Positions 8,022-17,900 of a stretch of DNA of 48,883 nucleotides are shown here, one piece after another. The notes beneath the pieces were generated by a model. That model searched no databases. It was given only the letters and a program-made list of their open reading frames with translations, and had not been told where the DNA came from. A program made the position numbers and the translations under genes. This stretch comes from Hymenobacter glacialis. Lineage in GTDB: Bacteria > Bacteroidota > Bacteroidia > Cytophagales > Hymenobacteraceae. The stretch spans positions 1 to 48,883 of the forward strand of contig NZ_MDZC01000053.1 of the NCBI RefSeq assembly GCF_001816165.1, given 5' to 3'. Every line of letters starts with the position of its first letter. The stretch's first letter is position 1.

Positions 8022-9593
8022 TTATTCCTCGCTATACGCCCATTCCACGCCGGCTTTGGTGTCTTTGATGACAATGCCTTGCTCTTTGAGCGCAGCCCGA
8101 ATCTGGTCGATTTTTGCGTAGTATGGCGTGGCGTCTTCAGCAGATTCTTTGGCTTCCTTGGCACCATTTTTAGCTTCGGAGTAGAAACCCAGCGTGAGTT
8201 CCAGCAGCTGCTCGGCGTTGGCGCGGGGCTCGTCCTGCAGGCCCAGAATATCCACTACCAGGGTCCGGTAGGCAGCCACGGCTTCCGTCAGCGCGGCCGC
8301 CGACACGTCGGCCAGAGCGGCGGGCGTGGTGGCCAGGGTGTTGAACTTGCGCAGCAGGTTGAAAAGGCTGGCAATGCTGCGGGCCGTATTCAGGTCGTCG
8401 TCGAGCCCCGTGTATAGGTCGGCGGTGAGCTTGCGCAGGTCGGCGTCGCCAGGTTTAGTTGTTGGTTGCTGGTTGTCAGTTGCCGGTTCGGCGTCATTTT
8501 CACCAGCAACTGACAACGAAGAACCGACAACTAATTTATCCAGCAGGCGCAGGCCGTTCATCAGCTTGCGGTAGCCTTTGCGGGCGGCCTGCAGGGCATC
8601 GTCGCTCACGTCCACGGGCGAGCGGTAGTGGGCCTGCAGCAGGAAGAAGCGCACCACCATGGGCGAGTAGCCCTGCGCCAGCGGCCCGGTAGGGCCCTGA
8701 AACAGGTCGCCGAGCAGCACGAAGTTGCCCAGGCTCTTGCTCATCTTGGTGCCGTTCACGGTAATCATGTTGTTGTGCATCCACACCCGCGACTCGTCGG
8801 TGCCGGTGTCGCTGGCCTGGCACTGGGCTATTTCGCACTCGTGGTGCGGGAACATGAGGTCCAGCCCGCCGCCGTGGATGTCGGAGAGGTTGCCCAGGTA
8901 CTTGCGGCTCATGGCCGAGCACTCCAGGTGCCAGCCGGGGAAGCCTTCGCCCCAGGGCGAGGGCCAGCGCATGATGTGCTCGGGCGAGGCCTTCTTCCAG
9001 AGGGCAAAATCCAGCGGGCTGCGCTTTTCGTCCTGGCCGGCCAGGGTGTCGCGGGTGCCGCCCAACTGGTCCTCAATGCTGCGGTTCGAGAGCTTGCCGT
9101 AGCGGTGGGCCTCGTTGTAGTTGGGCACGTCGAAATACACCGAGCCGTTGACTTCGTAGCCAAAGCCGTTGGCGATGATTTCTTCAATCATACCGATTTG
9201 CTCGGTGATGTGGCCGCTGGCCTGGGGCTCGATGTCGGGCGGCAGGCAGCCCAGGGCCATCATGTGCTGGCGGTAGCGGTTGGCGAAGTGCTGGGCCACC
9301 TGCATGGGCTCGATGCGGGCGGCGCGGGCGGCCTTTTCCATCTTGTCCTCGCCGGTGTCGGCGTCGCTTTCCAAGTGGCCCACGTCGGTGATGTTGCGCA
9401 CGTAGCGCACCTGGTATTTCAGGTGGCGCAGGTAGCGCGTGAGCACATCAAACACCACCGGCCCGCGGGCGTTGCCCAGGTGGGCTTCGCTGTACACGGT
9501 GGGGCCGCACAAATACACACCCACCTGGGGCGCGTGCACGGGTTGGAATTCTTCTTTCTTACGAGTAAGCGTGTTGTAAAGCGAGAGCGACAT
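8022..9593 (-). CDS. cysS: Cysteinyl-tRNA synthetase
   Basis: 523 residues; E. coli CysS has 461. It charges tRNA-Cys in the cytosol (class I synthetase). The HIGH-type motif is HLGN at 38-41, within [14 protein letters not shown], and KMSKS is at 283-287. The zinc ligands Cys29, Cys225, His250 and Glu254 keep the spacing of the E. coli enzyme. Between the catalytic core and the C-terminal helical domain, residues ~353-382 ([18 protein letters not shown] and onward) are encoded by a palindromic seven-base repeat. They have no counterpart in the family that I recall and look like an in-frame insertion. The C-terminal ~130 residues continue normally, so the gene is intact. The start ATG is only 4 bases from a consensus -7 box, suggesting a leaderless mRNA. 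Confidence 0.97.
   Translation of the reverse strand: MSLSLYNTLTRKKEEFQPVHAPQVGVYLCGPTVYSEAHLGNARGPVVFDVLTRYLRHLKYQVRYVRNITDVGHLESDADTGEDKMEKAARAARIEPMQVAQHFANRYRQHMMALGCLPPDIEPQASGHITEQIGMIEEIIANGFGYEVNGSVYFDVPNYNEAHRYGKLSNRSIEDQLGGTRDTLAGQDEKRSPLDFALWKKASPEHIMRWPSPWGEGFPGWHLECSAMSRKYLGNLSDIHGGGLDLMFPHHECEIAQCQASDTGTDESRVWMHNNMITVNGTKMSKSLGNFVLLGDLFQGPTGPLAQGYSPMVVRFFLLQAHYRSPVDVSDDALQAARKGYRKLMNGLRLLDKLVVGSSLSVAGENDAEPATDNQQPTTKPGDADLRKLTADLYTGLDDDLNTARSIASLFNLLRKFNTLATTPAALADVSAAALTEAVAAYRTLVVDILGLQDEPRANAEQLLELTLGFYSEAKNGAKEAKESAEDATPYYAKIDQIRAALKEQGIVIKDTKAGVEWAYSEE
8457..8532. repeat. Inverted seven-base-period repeat inside cysS
   Basis: Five heptads of the form RGTTGYY run from 8457 to 8491 (AGTTGTT, GGTTGCT, GGTTGTC, AGTTGCC, GGTTCGG). 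About four in inverted orientation run from 8505 to 8532 (reading AGTTGTC, GGTTCTT, CGTTGTC, AGTTGCT on the minus strand). The two halves form an imperfect hairpin with a short spacer. The total keeps the cysS frame. The same seven-base organisation occurs at 18547, 28151 and 38163. Confidence 0.8.
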
Positions 9594-9597
9594 GGCG

Positions 9598-9605
9598 CAA
9601 AGGTA
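9598..9605 (-). promoter_or_regulatory. Consensus -7 box for cysS
   Basis: TACCTTTG on the minus strand (an exact TAnnTTTG) ends 4 bases before the ATG at 9593. The predicted transcription start coincides with the start codon. No -33 TTG is visible at the expected spacing. That position falls within the terminal repeat of the mobile-like element beginning at 9615. Confidence 0.55.
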
Positions 9606-9614
9606 GCGGGGAGG

Positions 9615-9881
9615 AAACTCCCCTCCTCAGATGAGGAGGGGATGTTCGAGCCAACGGCTCGGACGGGGATGGTTGAACTCGTTGAACGATATCCGCGCCG
9701 TGAGGGTGCCGCCGTAAGCTTCGTGAAGAGGTTGTTCGGGGGCATTCAGGCATCGTTGGATGGTGGTTCGGCCATCGTTCGGGTGGTCGTTCGGCCATCG
9801 TTCAACGAGTTCCCTGCGGTGCCACCACCCCCGTTTCAGCTGGCGCTGAAACATCCCCTCCTCATCTGAGGAGGGGAGTTT
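9615..9881. mobile_element. MITE-like non-coding element, copy 1 (267 bp)
   Basis: The ends 9615-9642 and 9854-9881 are perfect 28-base terminal inverted repeats, themselves palindromic around CCCCTCCTCAGATGAGG. Inside are hairpin CGAGCC-aac-GGCTCG (9647-9661), a perfect 16-base inverted repeat GAACTCGTTGAACGAT (9675-9690 with 9797-9812), hairpin GTTTCAGC-tggc-GCTGAAAC (9833-9852), and two copies of GTTCGGCCATCGTTC near 9767-9806. There is no credible gene and no transposase. It lies 7 bases past the stop codon of the EEP-family gene and 10 bases upstream of the cysS -7 box. A second copy is at 20046-20222. Confidence 0.75.
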
Positions 9882-9887
9882 TTTCGT

Positions 9888-11075
9888 TCAACGGCGCAGC
9901 TGATAAAGCGCTTCAAGCGGGAAATGGTCACTCCAGTTTATCTCGCGGTGCACGCGGCAGCCCAGCACCTCCCACTGGGGGCCGGCAAATTGCTGGTCGA
10001 TGCGCAGGGCAGGCAGCTTGCCGTTGTAGGTGGCGCCAATGCCCGTGCCCACGGTGGCCCAGGCGTTTTGCAAGCCGTCGGCTAGTTGGTCGTAGGGGTA
10101 GGAATAGGGCAAGTCGTTGAGGTCGCCGGTCAGCAGCACGGGGTAGGGCGAGCGGGCGATGTGGGCCAGCACGCTATCAATCTGCGCGCCGCGGGCCACG
10201 GCTCCGTTGCGGAAGCGCCGCAGCAGGTTGGGGGCCTTGGCCCGCAGGCCAGCCTGGCTGCCGGTGGCCGTTGCAATATCAGATTCGGCCATGCTCATGC
10301 TTTGCAGGTGCAGGTTGTAGACCCGAATGGTGTCGGGGCGGCCGCGGCCGGTGCGGGCAGCCGGCCGGGCCAGGTCGGCCCACATGGCGTGGTTCTGGGT
10401 GAGTTGGCCGAAGACGATGGTGCCGCGCCGCACAATGGGAAAGCGCGAGAAAATAGCCATGCCAAACTCGGCCCCGATGGCATTGGTCAGGGAGACGGAA
10501 ATGAATGAGCGGCGCCCGCTCCGGCGCCCCAGCCGGTCGTCGGTGCGGAACACGTCGCCCACTTCACGCGAGCCCTGGGGCTCGTTGTAGTACTCCTGCA
10601 GGCAAAGCACGTCGGCCGGGCTTTCGGCCAGCCACCGGATAAAGCCTTTGGAAGACGCAAAATCAGGGTCGCGCAGCCGAGCATACACGTTGAATATGCG
10701 GCAGTTGGCCGAAAGCACCGAGACGTTGGCCGGGGATGTGGGCGCCAGAAACGACGAGCGGAGCGTCTGGCCGTTGGCCAACTCCTGCGTTTTCGCCGTC
10801 ACCTTGCTGTTGAGGTAAGAAGGATGCAGGGGCAGGCCGCGCTGCACGTGGGGCCACGTAAGAAACAGCACCACCACGGGCAGCACGGCCACCCGCCAGT
10901 TGCGCCGCAGCCAGTACAGCGCCAGCAGCACCGTGAGCAACAGGGCTATAGGCGTGGTAAGGGCCCCAAATACCACCGGCCAGAAGACCTTGGCGGGCAC
11001 CTGCTGACAGGCAATGGCCAGCAGGAGCCACAGCAGCGTAATCAGCGTGATTTTGAAAGCAAAAGAGCGGCGCAC
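9888..11075 (-). CDS. Membrane-anchored endonuclease/exonuclease/phosphatase-family protein
   Basis: 395 residues with a GTG start (complement of 11073-11075). Two or three hydrophobic segments at about 8-23, 33-55 and 62-74 anchor it in the inner membrane. The EEP domain spans ~118-395 with the hallmark residues Asn near 124 (VLSANCRIFNVY), Glu161 (CLQEYYNE), His256 (YNLHLQSM), Asp318/Asn320 (LTGDLND), Asp360 (ALRIDQQF) and Asp383-His384 (WSDHFPLEA). The EEP superfamily hydrolyses phosphodiesters or phosphomonoesters (DNA, inositol phosphates, sphingomyelin). The layout, membrane segments then a periplasm-facing EEP domain, is common in Bacteroidota, but the substrate is unknown. A consensus -7 box lies 20 bases upstream. 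It diverges from the surface-protein pair. Confidence 0.87.
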   Translation of the reverse strand: MRRSFAFKITLITLLWLLLAIACQQVPAKVFWPVVFGALTTPIALLLTVLLALYWLRRNWRVAVLPVVVLFLTWPHVQRGLPLHPSYLNSKVTAKTQELANGQTLRSSFLAPTSPANVSVLSANCRIFNVYARLRDPDFASSKGFIRWLAESPADVLCLQEYYNEPQGSREVGDVFRTDDRLGRRSGRRSFISVSLTNAIGAEFGMAIFSRFPIVRRGTIVFGQLTQNHAMWADLARPAARTGRGRPDTIRVYNLHLQSMSMAESDIATATGSQAGLRAKAPNLLRRFRNGAVARGAQIDSVLAHIARSPYPVLLTGDLNDLPYSYPYDQLADGLQNAWATVGTGIGATYNGKLPALRIDQQFAGPQWEVLGCRVHREINWSDHFPLEALYQLRR

Positions 11076-11094
11076 GACACAGGAAAAGGGGCCG

Positions 11095-11102
11095 CAAAGG
11101 TA
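11095..11102 (-). promoter_or_regulatory. Consensus -7 box for the EEP-family gene
   Basis: TACCTTTG on the minus strand matches TAnnTTTG exactly, 20 bases upstream of the GTG start. No clear -33 TTG is seen. Confidence 0.5.
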
Positions 11103-11285
11103 GCGGCATGAAAGGAAGCCCGCGAAGGGCCGGAAGTTTATTTATCTTTATCGACTTGGATTGTATACGGTTTTGGGGCGGTGTCTCCGGGCCGACTTCC
11201 CTTAGCCGGTTACTGTTCGTAAGAACTTTTGCTCGGCAGCCCAGCACCCGGCGCGCCACCGTGGCAAGGGCCGGGCAAGCTGCTC

Positions 11286-11293
11286 TATTTTTG
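11286..11293 (+). promoter_or_regulatory. Consensus -7 box for the first surface-protein gene
   Basis: TATTTTTG matches TAnnTTTG and lies 38 bases upstream of the ATG at 11331. The -33 element is not convincing. Confidence 0.5.
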
Positions 11294-11330
11294 ATGCTAA
11301 TTCTCCTGCCCGCTCTACCTTTCGCGCCCT

Positions 11331-14300
11331 ATGCTTCCATCTTTCCGCACGCTCTGCCGCCGTTTGTTTCCCACGCTGCTGTGGCCGGCGCTGCTGGCGC
11401 AGGCCGTGCCCGCGGCCGCGGTTTCCATTGAGCCGGGCAACCCCAGCCTGGAGTTTATTCAGAACAAAGGGCAGTGGGACCGCCGCGTGCGCTACGAGGC
11501 CGCCCTGCCGGCCGGCCGCCTCTACGTGCAGGCCGATGCCCTCACCTACAGCTTCCTGGACCCCGCCGCGCTCAGCCACCACCGCGAGGGTGCCCGCGGG
11601 GCCGCGCCCGCCAGCACCGGCCGGCCCGATGGCGACATTGCGGGCCACGCCTACACCGTGCGCTTTGAGAAAGCCAACCCCCGCAGCCGCCTCACGGCCG
11701 AAACCCCCACCCCCGGCGAGCGCAACTACTTTGTGGGCGCCGACGCCGCCCGCTGGGCCAGCCACGTAGGCGCCTTCCGGCGGCTGCGCTACACCGAGCT
11801 GTGGCCGGGCATCGACCTGACGCTGTACGAAAACGCCGGCCACCACCTGGAATACGACGTGCTGCTGGCCCCCCGCGCCAACCCCGCCCGCGTGGCCCTG
11901 CGCTACAACGGTGCCACCAGCCTGGCGCTGACCATCGACGGCAACCTGGTGATAAAAACCACCGTGGGCACCACCACCGAGCTGGCTCCCAAAGCCTGGC
12001 AGCTCGATGCCCGCGGGCGCCGCCAGCCCGTGGCCTGCCGCTACGTGCTCACCGGCCGCACCCTCACCTTCGCCCTCGGCGCCTACGACAAGTCCCGCGC
12101 CCTCACCATTGACCCCACCGTGCAGTTCTCCACCCTATCGGGCTCGACGGCCGACAACTGGGGCTTCACCGCGACTTATGACGACGAGGGCAACATGTAC
12201 TCGGGCGGCATCGTGTTTGATACCGGGGGCGCGTTTCCCGCCTCGCCGGGCGCTTTCCGCACCACCTTCAGCAGCATCGTGGACATGGCCCTGATTAAGT
12301 ACAACACCGCTGTATCGGGCCCGGCGGCGCGGGTGTGGGCCACCTACCTGGGCGGCAACCAGGCCGATTTCCCCCATAGCCTGGTGGTGAATGCGCAGAA
12401 CGAGCTGGTGGTGTGCGGCAGCACGTCCTCGACCAATTACCCTACTACTACCGGAGCGGCCCAGCGCGTTTTTGGCGGGGGCACGGCCCTCGACCCGTTC
12501 CGCGTTGGCACCCGTGAGGGAGCCGAGCGGTACAAGCTGCCCAACGGCTCGGACCTGGTCATCACGCGCCTCAACGCCACCGGCAGCGCGCTGGTGGGCA
12601 GCACCTACCTGGGCGGCTCCGGCAACGACGGCGTAATTGCGCAGCCGGCCGGCATCGGCGCCAACTACGGCGACGCTTTCCGTAGCGACGTGCTGCTGGA
12701 CGGCGATGGCAATGTGTACGTGGCGGCGGCCACCAGCTCGGCCAACTTCCCGGGCCGCACCCTGGGCTTTAATGCCACCTACCGCGGAGGTGTGTCCGAT
12801 GCGCTGGTGTGCAAGCTCAACGCGGGCCTGACGGCGGTGGTGTGGTCCGGCTACCTGGGCGGCAACGCCGCCGACGCCGCCTATTCGGTGCAGCGCGACA
12901 ACCAGGGCCGGGTGTACGCGTGCGGCGGCACCACTTCCAGCAACTTTCCCGCCACCGCCGGGGCCTACCTCACCGGGTACCAGGGCGGCAGCGCCGACGG
13001 CTTTGCAGCCCGCATCAGCCCGGATGGACGCCGCCTGGAGCGCGCCACTTTCATTGGCACCAACAGCTACGACCAGGCGTTTTTCCTGCAGCTGGACGCG
13101 GCGGGCAGCCCCTATTTGTTTGGCCAGACGCTGGGGCAGTTCCCCATCACGCTGGGCAAATACGGCGCCGTGGGCGGCACGCAGTTCGTTCAGAAGCTCA
13201 GCCCCGACCTGACCGCCAGCGTGTACAGCACCACGTTTGGTAACCGGGCCGGCGTGCGCGGCGGACCCAATCTGGTGCCCACCGCCTTCTTGGTCGATGA
13301 CTGCGAGCGGATATACATCAGCGGCTGGGGCGGCATAGACAACGACCTGGGCGGCAACTGGCTAGGCGGCTCCACCAATGGCCTGCCCGTGACCAGCAAC
13401 GCCGTGCAGCGCAACACCGACGGCAGCGATTTTTACCTGGCCCAGTTCGCCGCCGGCATGACCGGCCTGGAGTACGGCACCTTTTTCGGCCAGCAAGGCG
13501 CCGGGCCCGAGCACGTAGACGGCGGCACCTCGCGCTTTGACAAGCGCGGCGTGGTGTACCAGGCGGTGTGTGCCGGCTGCGGGGCCACGCAGGGCTTTCC
13601 GGTGCCGCCGGGCGCGGCCAGCTACAACACCCGCAACGCCAGCCCCAACTGCAGCAACGGCGCCTTCAAAATCAACTTCGAGATAATTCAGGCCGACCCG
13701 GGCCCGCGCCGCGTGCTGTGCCTGGACGGCGGCAGCGTACCGCTAACGGGCAACCCGGCGGGCGGCGTGTGGGCCGGGCCGGGCGTGCAGCCGGTGGCGG
13801 GCGGCGGCTACCGCTTTGTGCCCACCGCGGTGGGGCCGGGCCAGTATTTTATCAACTACACGGTGGCGGCCACGGGCACCTGCCAAAGCACCCGCACGGT
13901 GCGCTACGTGGTGGCCCCGGCCGTGGCGCCCGCCTTCGCGGCGCTACCGCCGCAGTGCACCTCGCTCGCGGGCGGTGTGGCCTTGGCGGCCACGCCGGTG
14001 GGCGGCACGTTTAGCGGGCCGGGCGTGGCCGGCGGGCGATTCAATCCGGCCACGGCGGGCGTGGGCACGCACACGCTTACCTACGCCTTGTCCGACTCGC
14101 TGGGCTGCGGCATAGCGTCGCAGCAAGTGGTGGTGACCCGGCCGCCAACCATCACCCCCGGCCGCGACACCACGCTGTGCGCCGACCTGCGCCAGCCGTT
14201 TCAGCTACGGGGCGCGCTGCCCGCGGGGGGCGTGTGGAGCGGCACGGGGGTATCAGCCACCGGCTTTTTCACGCCGCCAGATACTAAGAACCGCGGCGGT

Positions 14301-14885
14301 ATATTCACCCTCACCTACACCGTGACGCAGGGACCGTGCCAGGCCTCGGCCACGCGGCGAGTGGTGCTGGCTCCCACCACCGACCTGAACGTGAACCTGA
14401 ACCTGCCCGTGTGCGCCACTGCGCCGGAATACGCGGGCCTAGCCCCTTTCAACCTTTCCCTGACGCCCGTACTCATCGCCCCCGGTGCCACCTACCGCTG
14501 GGATTTTGGCGATGGCAGCCCCGCCAGCACCGAGGAGTCGCCTACTCACCGCTACGACCTGCCAGGCACCTACCGCATCAAGCTCACGGCGCGCTACGGC
14601 AACTGCGATGTCCTCACGGGCTTTGCCCCCGTGGAGGTGGGCGAGGTCTTTGTACCGAACATCATTACCCCCAACCGCGACTCGCTCAACGACACCTTCC
14701 GGCCGCGCTTCAGCTGCCGGCCGGCTTCGCTGGAAGTGTTTTCGCGCTGGGGCCAGCGCGTGTACCAAACCAACGACTACCGCAATAACTGGAACGCCCA
14801 GGGCCTGGCCAATGGCATTTACTACTACCTGCTGCGCGATGCCGACGACCGCCGGGTGAAAGGCTGGGTGGAAGTGCGCCGGTAG
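11331..14885 (+). CDS. Large T9SS-exported surface protein, gliding-associated C-terminal domain (paralog 1)
   Basis: 1184 residues. Signal peptide at ~1-30 (LLWPALLAQAVPAAA). Residues ~40-265 begin with LEFIQNKGQWDRRVRYEA and form the conserved N-terminal domain found in such Bacteroidota surface proteins. Residues ~265-770 hold repeated SBBP-type beta-propeller units, recognisable by recurring GG-x-x-D, YLGG and SSNFP motifs. A Cys/Gly-rich Ig-like stretch follows at ~790-1030, then a PKD domain near 1045-1095 (YRWDFGDGSPAS). The last ~77 residues (VPNIITPNRDSLNDTF, FSRWGQRVY, GIYYYLLRDADDR) are the gliding-motility/T9SS type B sorting domain. It should be exported through SprA and kept on the cell surface as an adhesin or structural protein. 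It is paralogous along its whole length to the next gene, 54 bases downstream; the two are probably co-transcribed. Confidence 0.9.
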   Translation: MLPSFRTLCRRLFPTLLWPALLAQAVPAAAVSIEPGNPSLEFIQNKGQWDRRVRYEAALPAGRLYVQADALTYSFLDPAALSHHREGARGAAPASTGRPDGDIAGHAYTVRFEKANPRSRLTAETPTPGERNYFVGADAARWASHVGAFRRLRYTELWPGIDLTLYENAGHHLEYDVLLAPRANPARVALRYNGATSLALTIDGNLVIKTTVGTTTELAPKAWQLDARGRRQPVACRYVLTGRTLTFALGAYDKSRALTIDPTVQFSTLSGSTADNWGFTATYDDEGNMYSGGIVFDTGGAFPASPGAFRTTFSSIVDMALIKYNTAVSGPAARVWATYLGGNQADFPHSLVVNAQNELVVCGSTSSTNYPTTTGAAQRVFGGGTALDPFRVGTREGAERYKLPNGSDLVITRLNATGSALVGSTYLGGSGNDGVIAQPAGIGANYGDAFRSDVLLDGDGNVYVAAATSSANFPGRTLGFNATYRGGVSDALVCKLNAGLTAVVWSGYLGGNAADAAYSVQRDNQGRVYACGGTTSSNFPATAGAYLTGYQGGSADGFAARISPDGRRLERATFIGTNSYDQAFFLQLDAAGSPYLFGQTLGQFPITLGKYGAVGGTQFVQKLSPDLTASVYSTTFGNRAGVRGGPNLVPTAFLVDDCERIYISGWGGIDNDLGGNWLGGSTNGLPVTSNAVQRNTDGSDFYLAQFAAGMTGLEYGTFFGQQGAGPEHVDGGTSRFDKRGVVYQAVCAGCGATQGFPVPPGAASYNTRNASPNCSNGAFKINFEIIQADPGPRRVLCLDGGSVPLTGNPAGGVWAGPGVQPVAGGGYRFVPTAVGPGQYFINYTVAATGTCQSTRTVRYVVAPAVAPAFAALPPQCTSLAGGVALAATPVGGTFSGPGVAGGRFNPATAGVGTHTLTYALSDSLGCGIASQQVVVTRPPTITPGRDTTLCADLRQPFQLRGALPAGGVWSGTGVSATGFFTPPDTKNRGGIFTLTYTVTQGPCQASATRRVVLAPTTDLNVNLNLPVCATAPEYAGLAPFNLSLTPVLIAPGATYRWDFGDGSPASTEESPTHRYDLPGTYRIKLTARYGNCDVLTGFAPVEVGEVFVPNIITPNRDSLNDTFRPRFSCRPASLEVFSRWGQRVYQTNDYRNNWNAQGLANGIYYYLLRDADDRRVKGWVEVRR

Positions 14886-14939
14886 GTTGTTTTTTAGTTA
14901 CGTATCGCCCCACGTTCACCTCACCCTGGCTTTTCGCCG

Positions 14940-17900
14940 ATGAAACTACCTCTACCTGCGTCACTTGCAACATTTTGGCTGCTGGCAGCCAGCGCTTGGG
15001 CGCAGCCCCGGGCCCTCCCGGCGCCCGCTAGCGCTACCCTGGAATTTATTGAGAACAAAGGGCAGTGGGACGGGCGGGTTCACTACGCTGCGCACTTGCC
15101 CGGGGGGCGGCTTTTTGCCGAAGCTGACGGCCTCACGTTTGCGCTGCTGGCCAATGGCGGACCGGCCCAGCACAAGCATGAAGGCCCCGCTACTGACGAG
15201 GCTTCCCTTGGCGCGCCCGTGCCGGGGCACGCCCTGACCCTGCATTTTGAAGACGCCCGGCCGGCCACCATCACTGCCGAAACGCTCACGGCCGAGCGCC
15301 GCAGCTACTTTGTGGGCGCCGACGCCCGGAAGTGGGCCCGCGACGTGCGCAGCTACCGGGCGCTGCGCTACGCCGGGTTGTGGCCCGGCGTGAATGCGCG
15401 GGTGTACGAAAGCCCCGACCAGCACGTGGAGTATGATTTCGAGTTGGCCCCCGGCGCCAACCCGGCCCTCATCGGCCTGCGCCACGATGGGGCCGATGAC
15501 GTGCGCCAGGATGGGGCCGGCAACCTGCTGGTGCACACCAGCGTGGGCACCGTCACGGAGCGGGCGCCGCAGGCCTGGCAGCTGGATGCCGCCGGCCGCC
15601 GGCAGGCCGTGACGTGCCGCTACGTGCTGGCCGGACCGGTGGTGCGGTTTGCGCTGGGCCGCTACGACAAGCGGCGCTCGCTGACCATTGACCCGGTGGT
15701 GGTTTTTTCCACCTACACGGGCTCACTGGCCAACAATTGGGGCTTCACCGCGACCTACGATGCGCAGGGCAACCTCTACTCCGGCGGCATTGCCTTTGAG
15801 GCCGGCTACCCCACCAGTCCGGGCGCGTTTCAGACGTCTTTTGCCAAGCTGATTGACATTGCCATCATCAAATTCAACACCAACGCCAACGGGCCCGCGG
15901 CCCGGGTGTGGGCGACTTACGTGGGCGGCGACAACACTGATTTCCCGCACAGCCTGGTGGTGAATGATAAGGGCGAGCTGCTCCTGCTAGGCTCCACGGG
16001 CTCGAGCGACTACCCCACCACGACGGGGGCACTGCAAGCCAAGTTTGGCGGCGGCACGCCGGCCAATGCGTTTGGTTCCGGGGCGGGGCCCCCCTTCGAC
16101 GTGCCCAACGGCTCGGACCTGGTCATCACGCGCCTGAACGCCGCCGGCAGCGGGCTGGTGGCCAGCACCTACCTGGGCGGCGCCGGCAACGACGGCCTGC
16201 TGCCCTTCAACCCGCTCACCAAGCCCACCGCCGCCGTGCCGCAGCTGGTGCACAACTACGGCGACCCGTTTCGGGGCGACATCATCGTGGACGCGGCCGA
16301 CAACGTGTACATCGCCTCGCACACTACTTCCAGCAATTTTCCGATGGCGCGGGGCTTCAACAGCACGTACCGCGGCGGCGCTTCCGACGGCGTGGTGTGC
16401 AAGCTCACGCCCACGCTTGGCGCGCTGGTGTGGGGCAGCTACCTGGGCGGCACCGGGACCGACGCCGCTTATTCCATTCAGCTGGAGCCCGGCAGCGGCG
16501 ACGTGTACGTGGCCGGGGGCACGGTGAGCGACGATTTTCCGGTGACTGCCGGCGCCTACCTCACCGCCAAGCCGGGCCGGGCAGATGGCTTTGCGGCGCG
16601 CATTGCGGCCAACGGCACCAGCCTGCGGCGGGCCACCTACGTGGGCACGGCCGACTATGACCAGGCCTATTTCCTGCAGTTGGGCACCGATGGCGGGGTG
16701 TACCTGCTGGGCCAGACCACGGGCCCTTTTCCCACCTCGCCCGGCCTGTACGGCACGTTTGGGGGCACGCAATTCATTCAGAAGCTCGATGAAAACCTGA
16801 GCACGAGCTTGCTGGCCACGGTGTTTGGCGCGCCCACTTCGCCCCAGAACCCGGCCCGGCTGACTAACATATCGCCCACTGCGTTTCTGGTGGACCGCTG
16901 CGACCGGGTGTACGTGTGCGGCTGGGGCGGCGACGTGAACCAGAACCCCTTCAACTACCTGGCCGGCAACGGCAGCACCAACGGCCTGCCCATTACTTCG
17001 GACGCCGTGCAACGCAACACCGACGGCAGCGACTTCTATCTGGCGCAGTTTTCGGCAGGCCTTACGGGCCTCACCTACGGCACGTACTACGGCGACACTT
17101 CCCCCAACTCTACCAGCGAGCACGTGGACGGCGGCACCTCGCGCTTCGATCCGAGGGGTATTGTGTACCAGGCGGTGTGCTCGTGCTTTTCGAGCTCGGG
17201 ATTCCCCATTCCGCCGGGCGCCAACACGTATTCCGTCACCAACAACAGCTCTAGTCCCACCTTCGGGGTGAGCTGCAACAACGCGGCTTTTGTGCTCAAC
17301 TTTCAGCCCGACATTGCCAATGCAGGCGCCGACCAGACGGTGTGCGCCACGGCCGGGCCGCAGGCGCTGGTGGGCAGCCCCGCGGGCGGCATCTGGACGG
17401 GGCCGGGCGTATCGGGCAGCCCGGGTCAGGGCTTTGTGTTTACGCCTTCGCTGGCGCTGGTGGGGGTGCAGGCTCTCACCTACACCGTGCTCAGCACGGG
17501 CCTGTGCACCACCGTGGGCGTGCGCCGCATCACGGTGACGGCGCCGCCCACGGTCATTTTTTCGCCGCTGCTGCAGGCCACCTACTGCCAGCCGGCGGCC
17601 GGGGCCCCGTCGCTGCCGGTGGTGCCGCTCACGGCTACGCCAGCGGGGGGCACATTTAGCGGGCCGGGAGTGGGCGGCAACGCGGCGCTCGGGTTCTTCT
17701 TTTCGCCCAACGTGGGCGCGGGCACTTTTCAGCTGGTGTACACGCTGAATGCCAATGGCTGCGTGGTACAAGCCACGCAGGCCGTCACGGTAAATCCCGC
17801 CATTGTGGTGGCCCTGCCCGCCGATACGGTGCTGTGCCCCGGCAGCACCCAGCCGTTCGCGCTGCGGGGCAGCCCGGCGGGCGGCGTGTTTAGCGGGCCC

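Noticed and set aside
8453..8536. Frameshift or pseudogene in cysS
   Set aside because: The frame remains open and the conserved C-terminal domain continues after the repeat, so the gene appears functional.
9615..9881. Short coding frames crossing the MITE-like element (products such as GSNIPSSSEEGSF)
   Set aside because: The frames arise from the terminal repeats, recur in other frames of copy 2, and lack gene-like features.
15987..17771. 594-codon minus-strand frame opposite the second surface-protein gene
   Set aside because: Arg/His/Ala-rich antisense shadow; no start context or recognisable motif.
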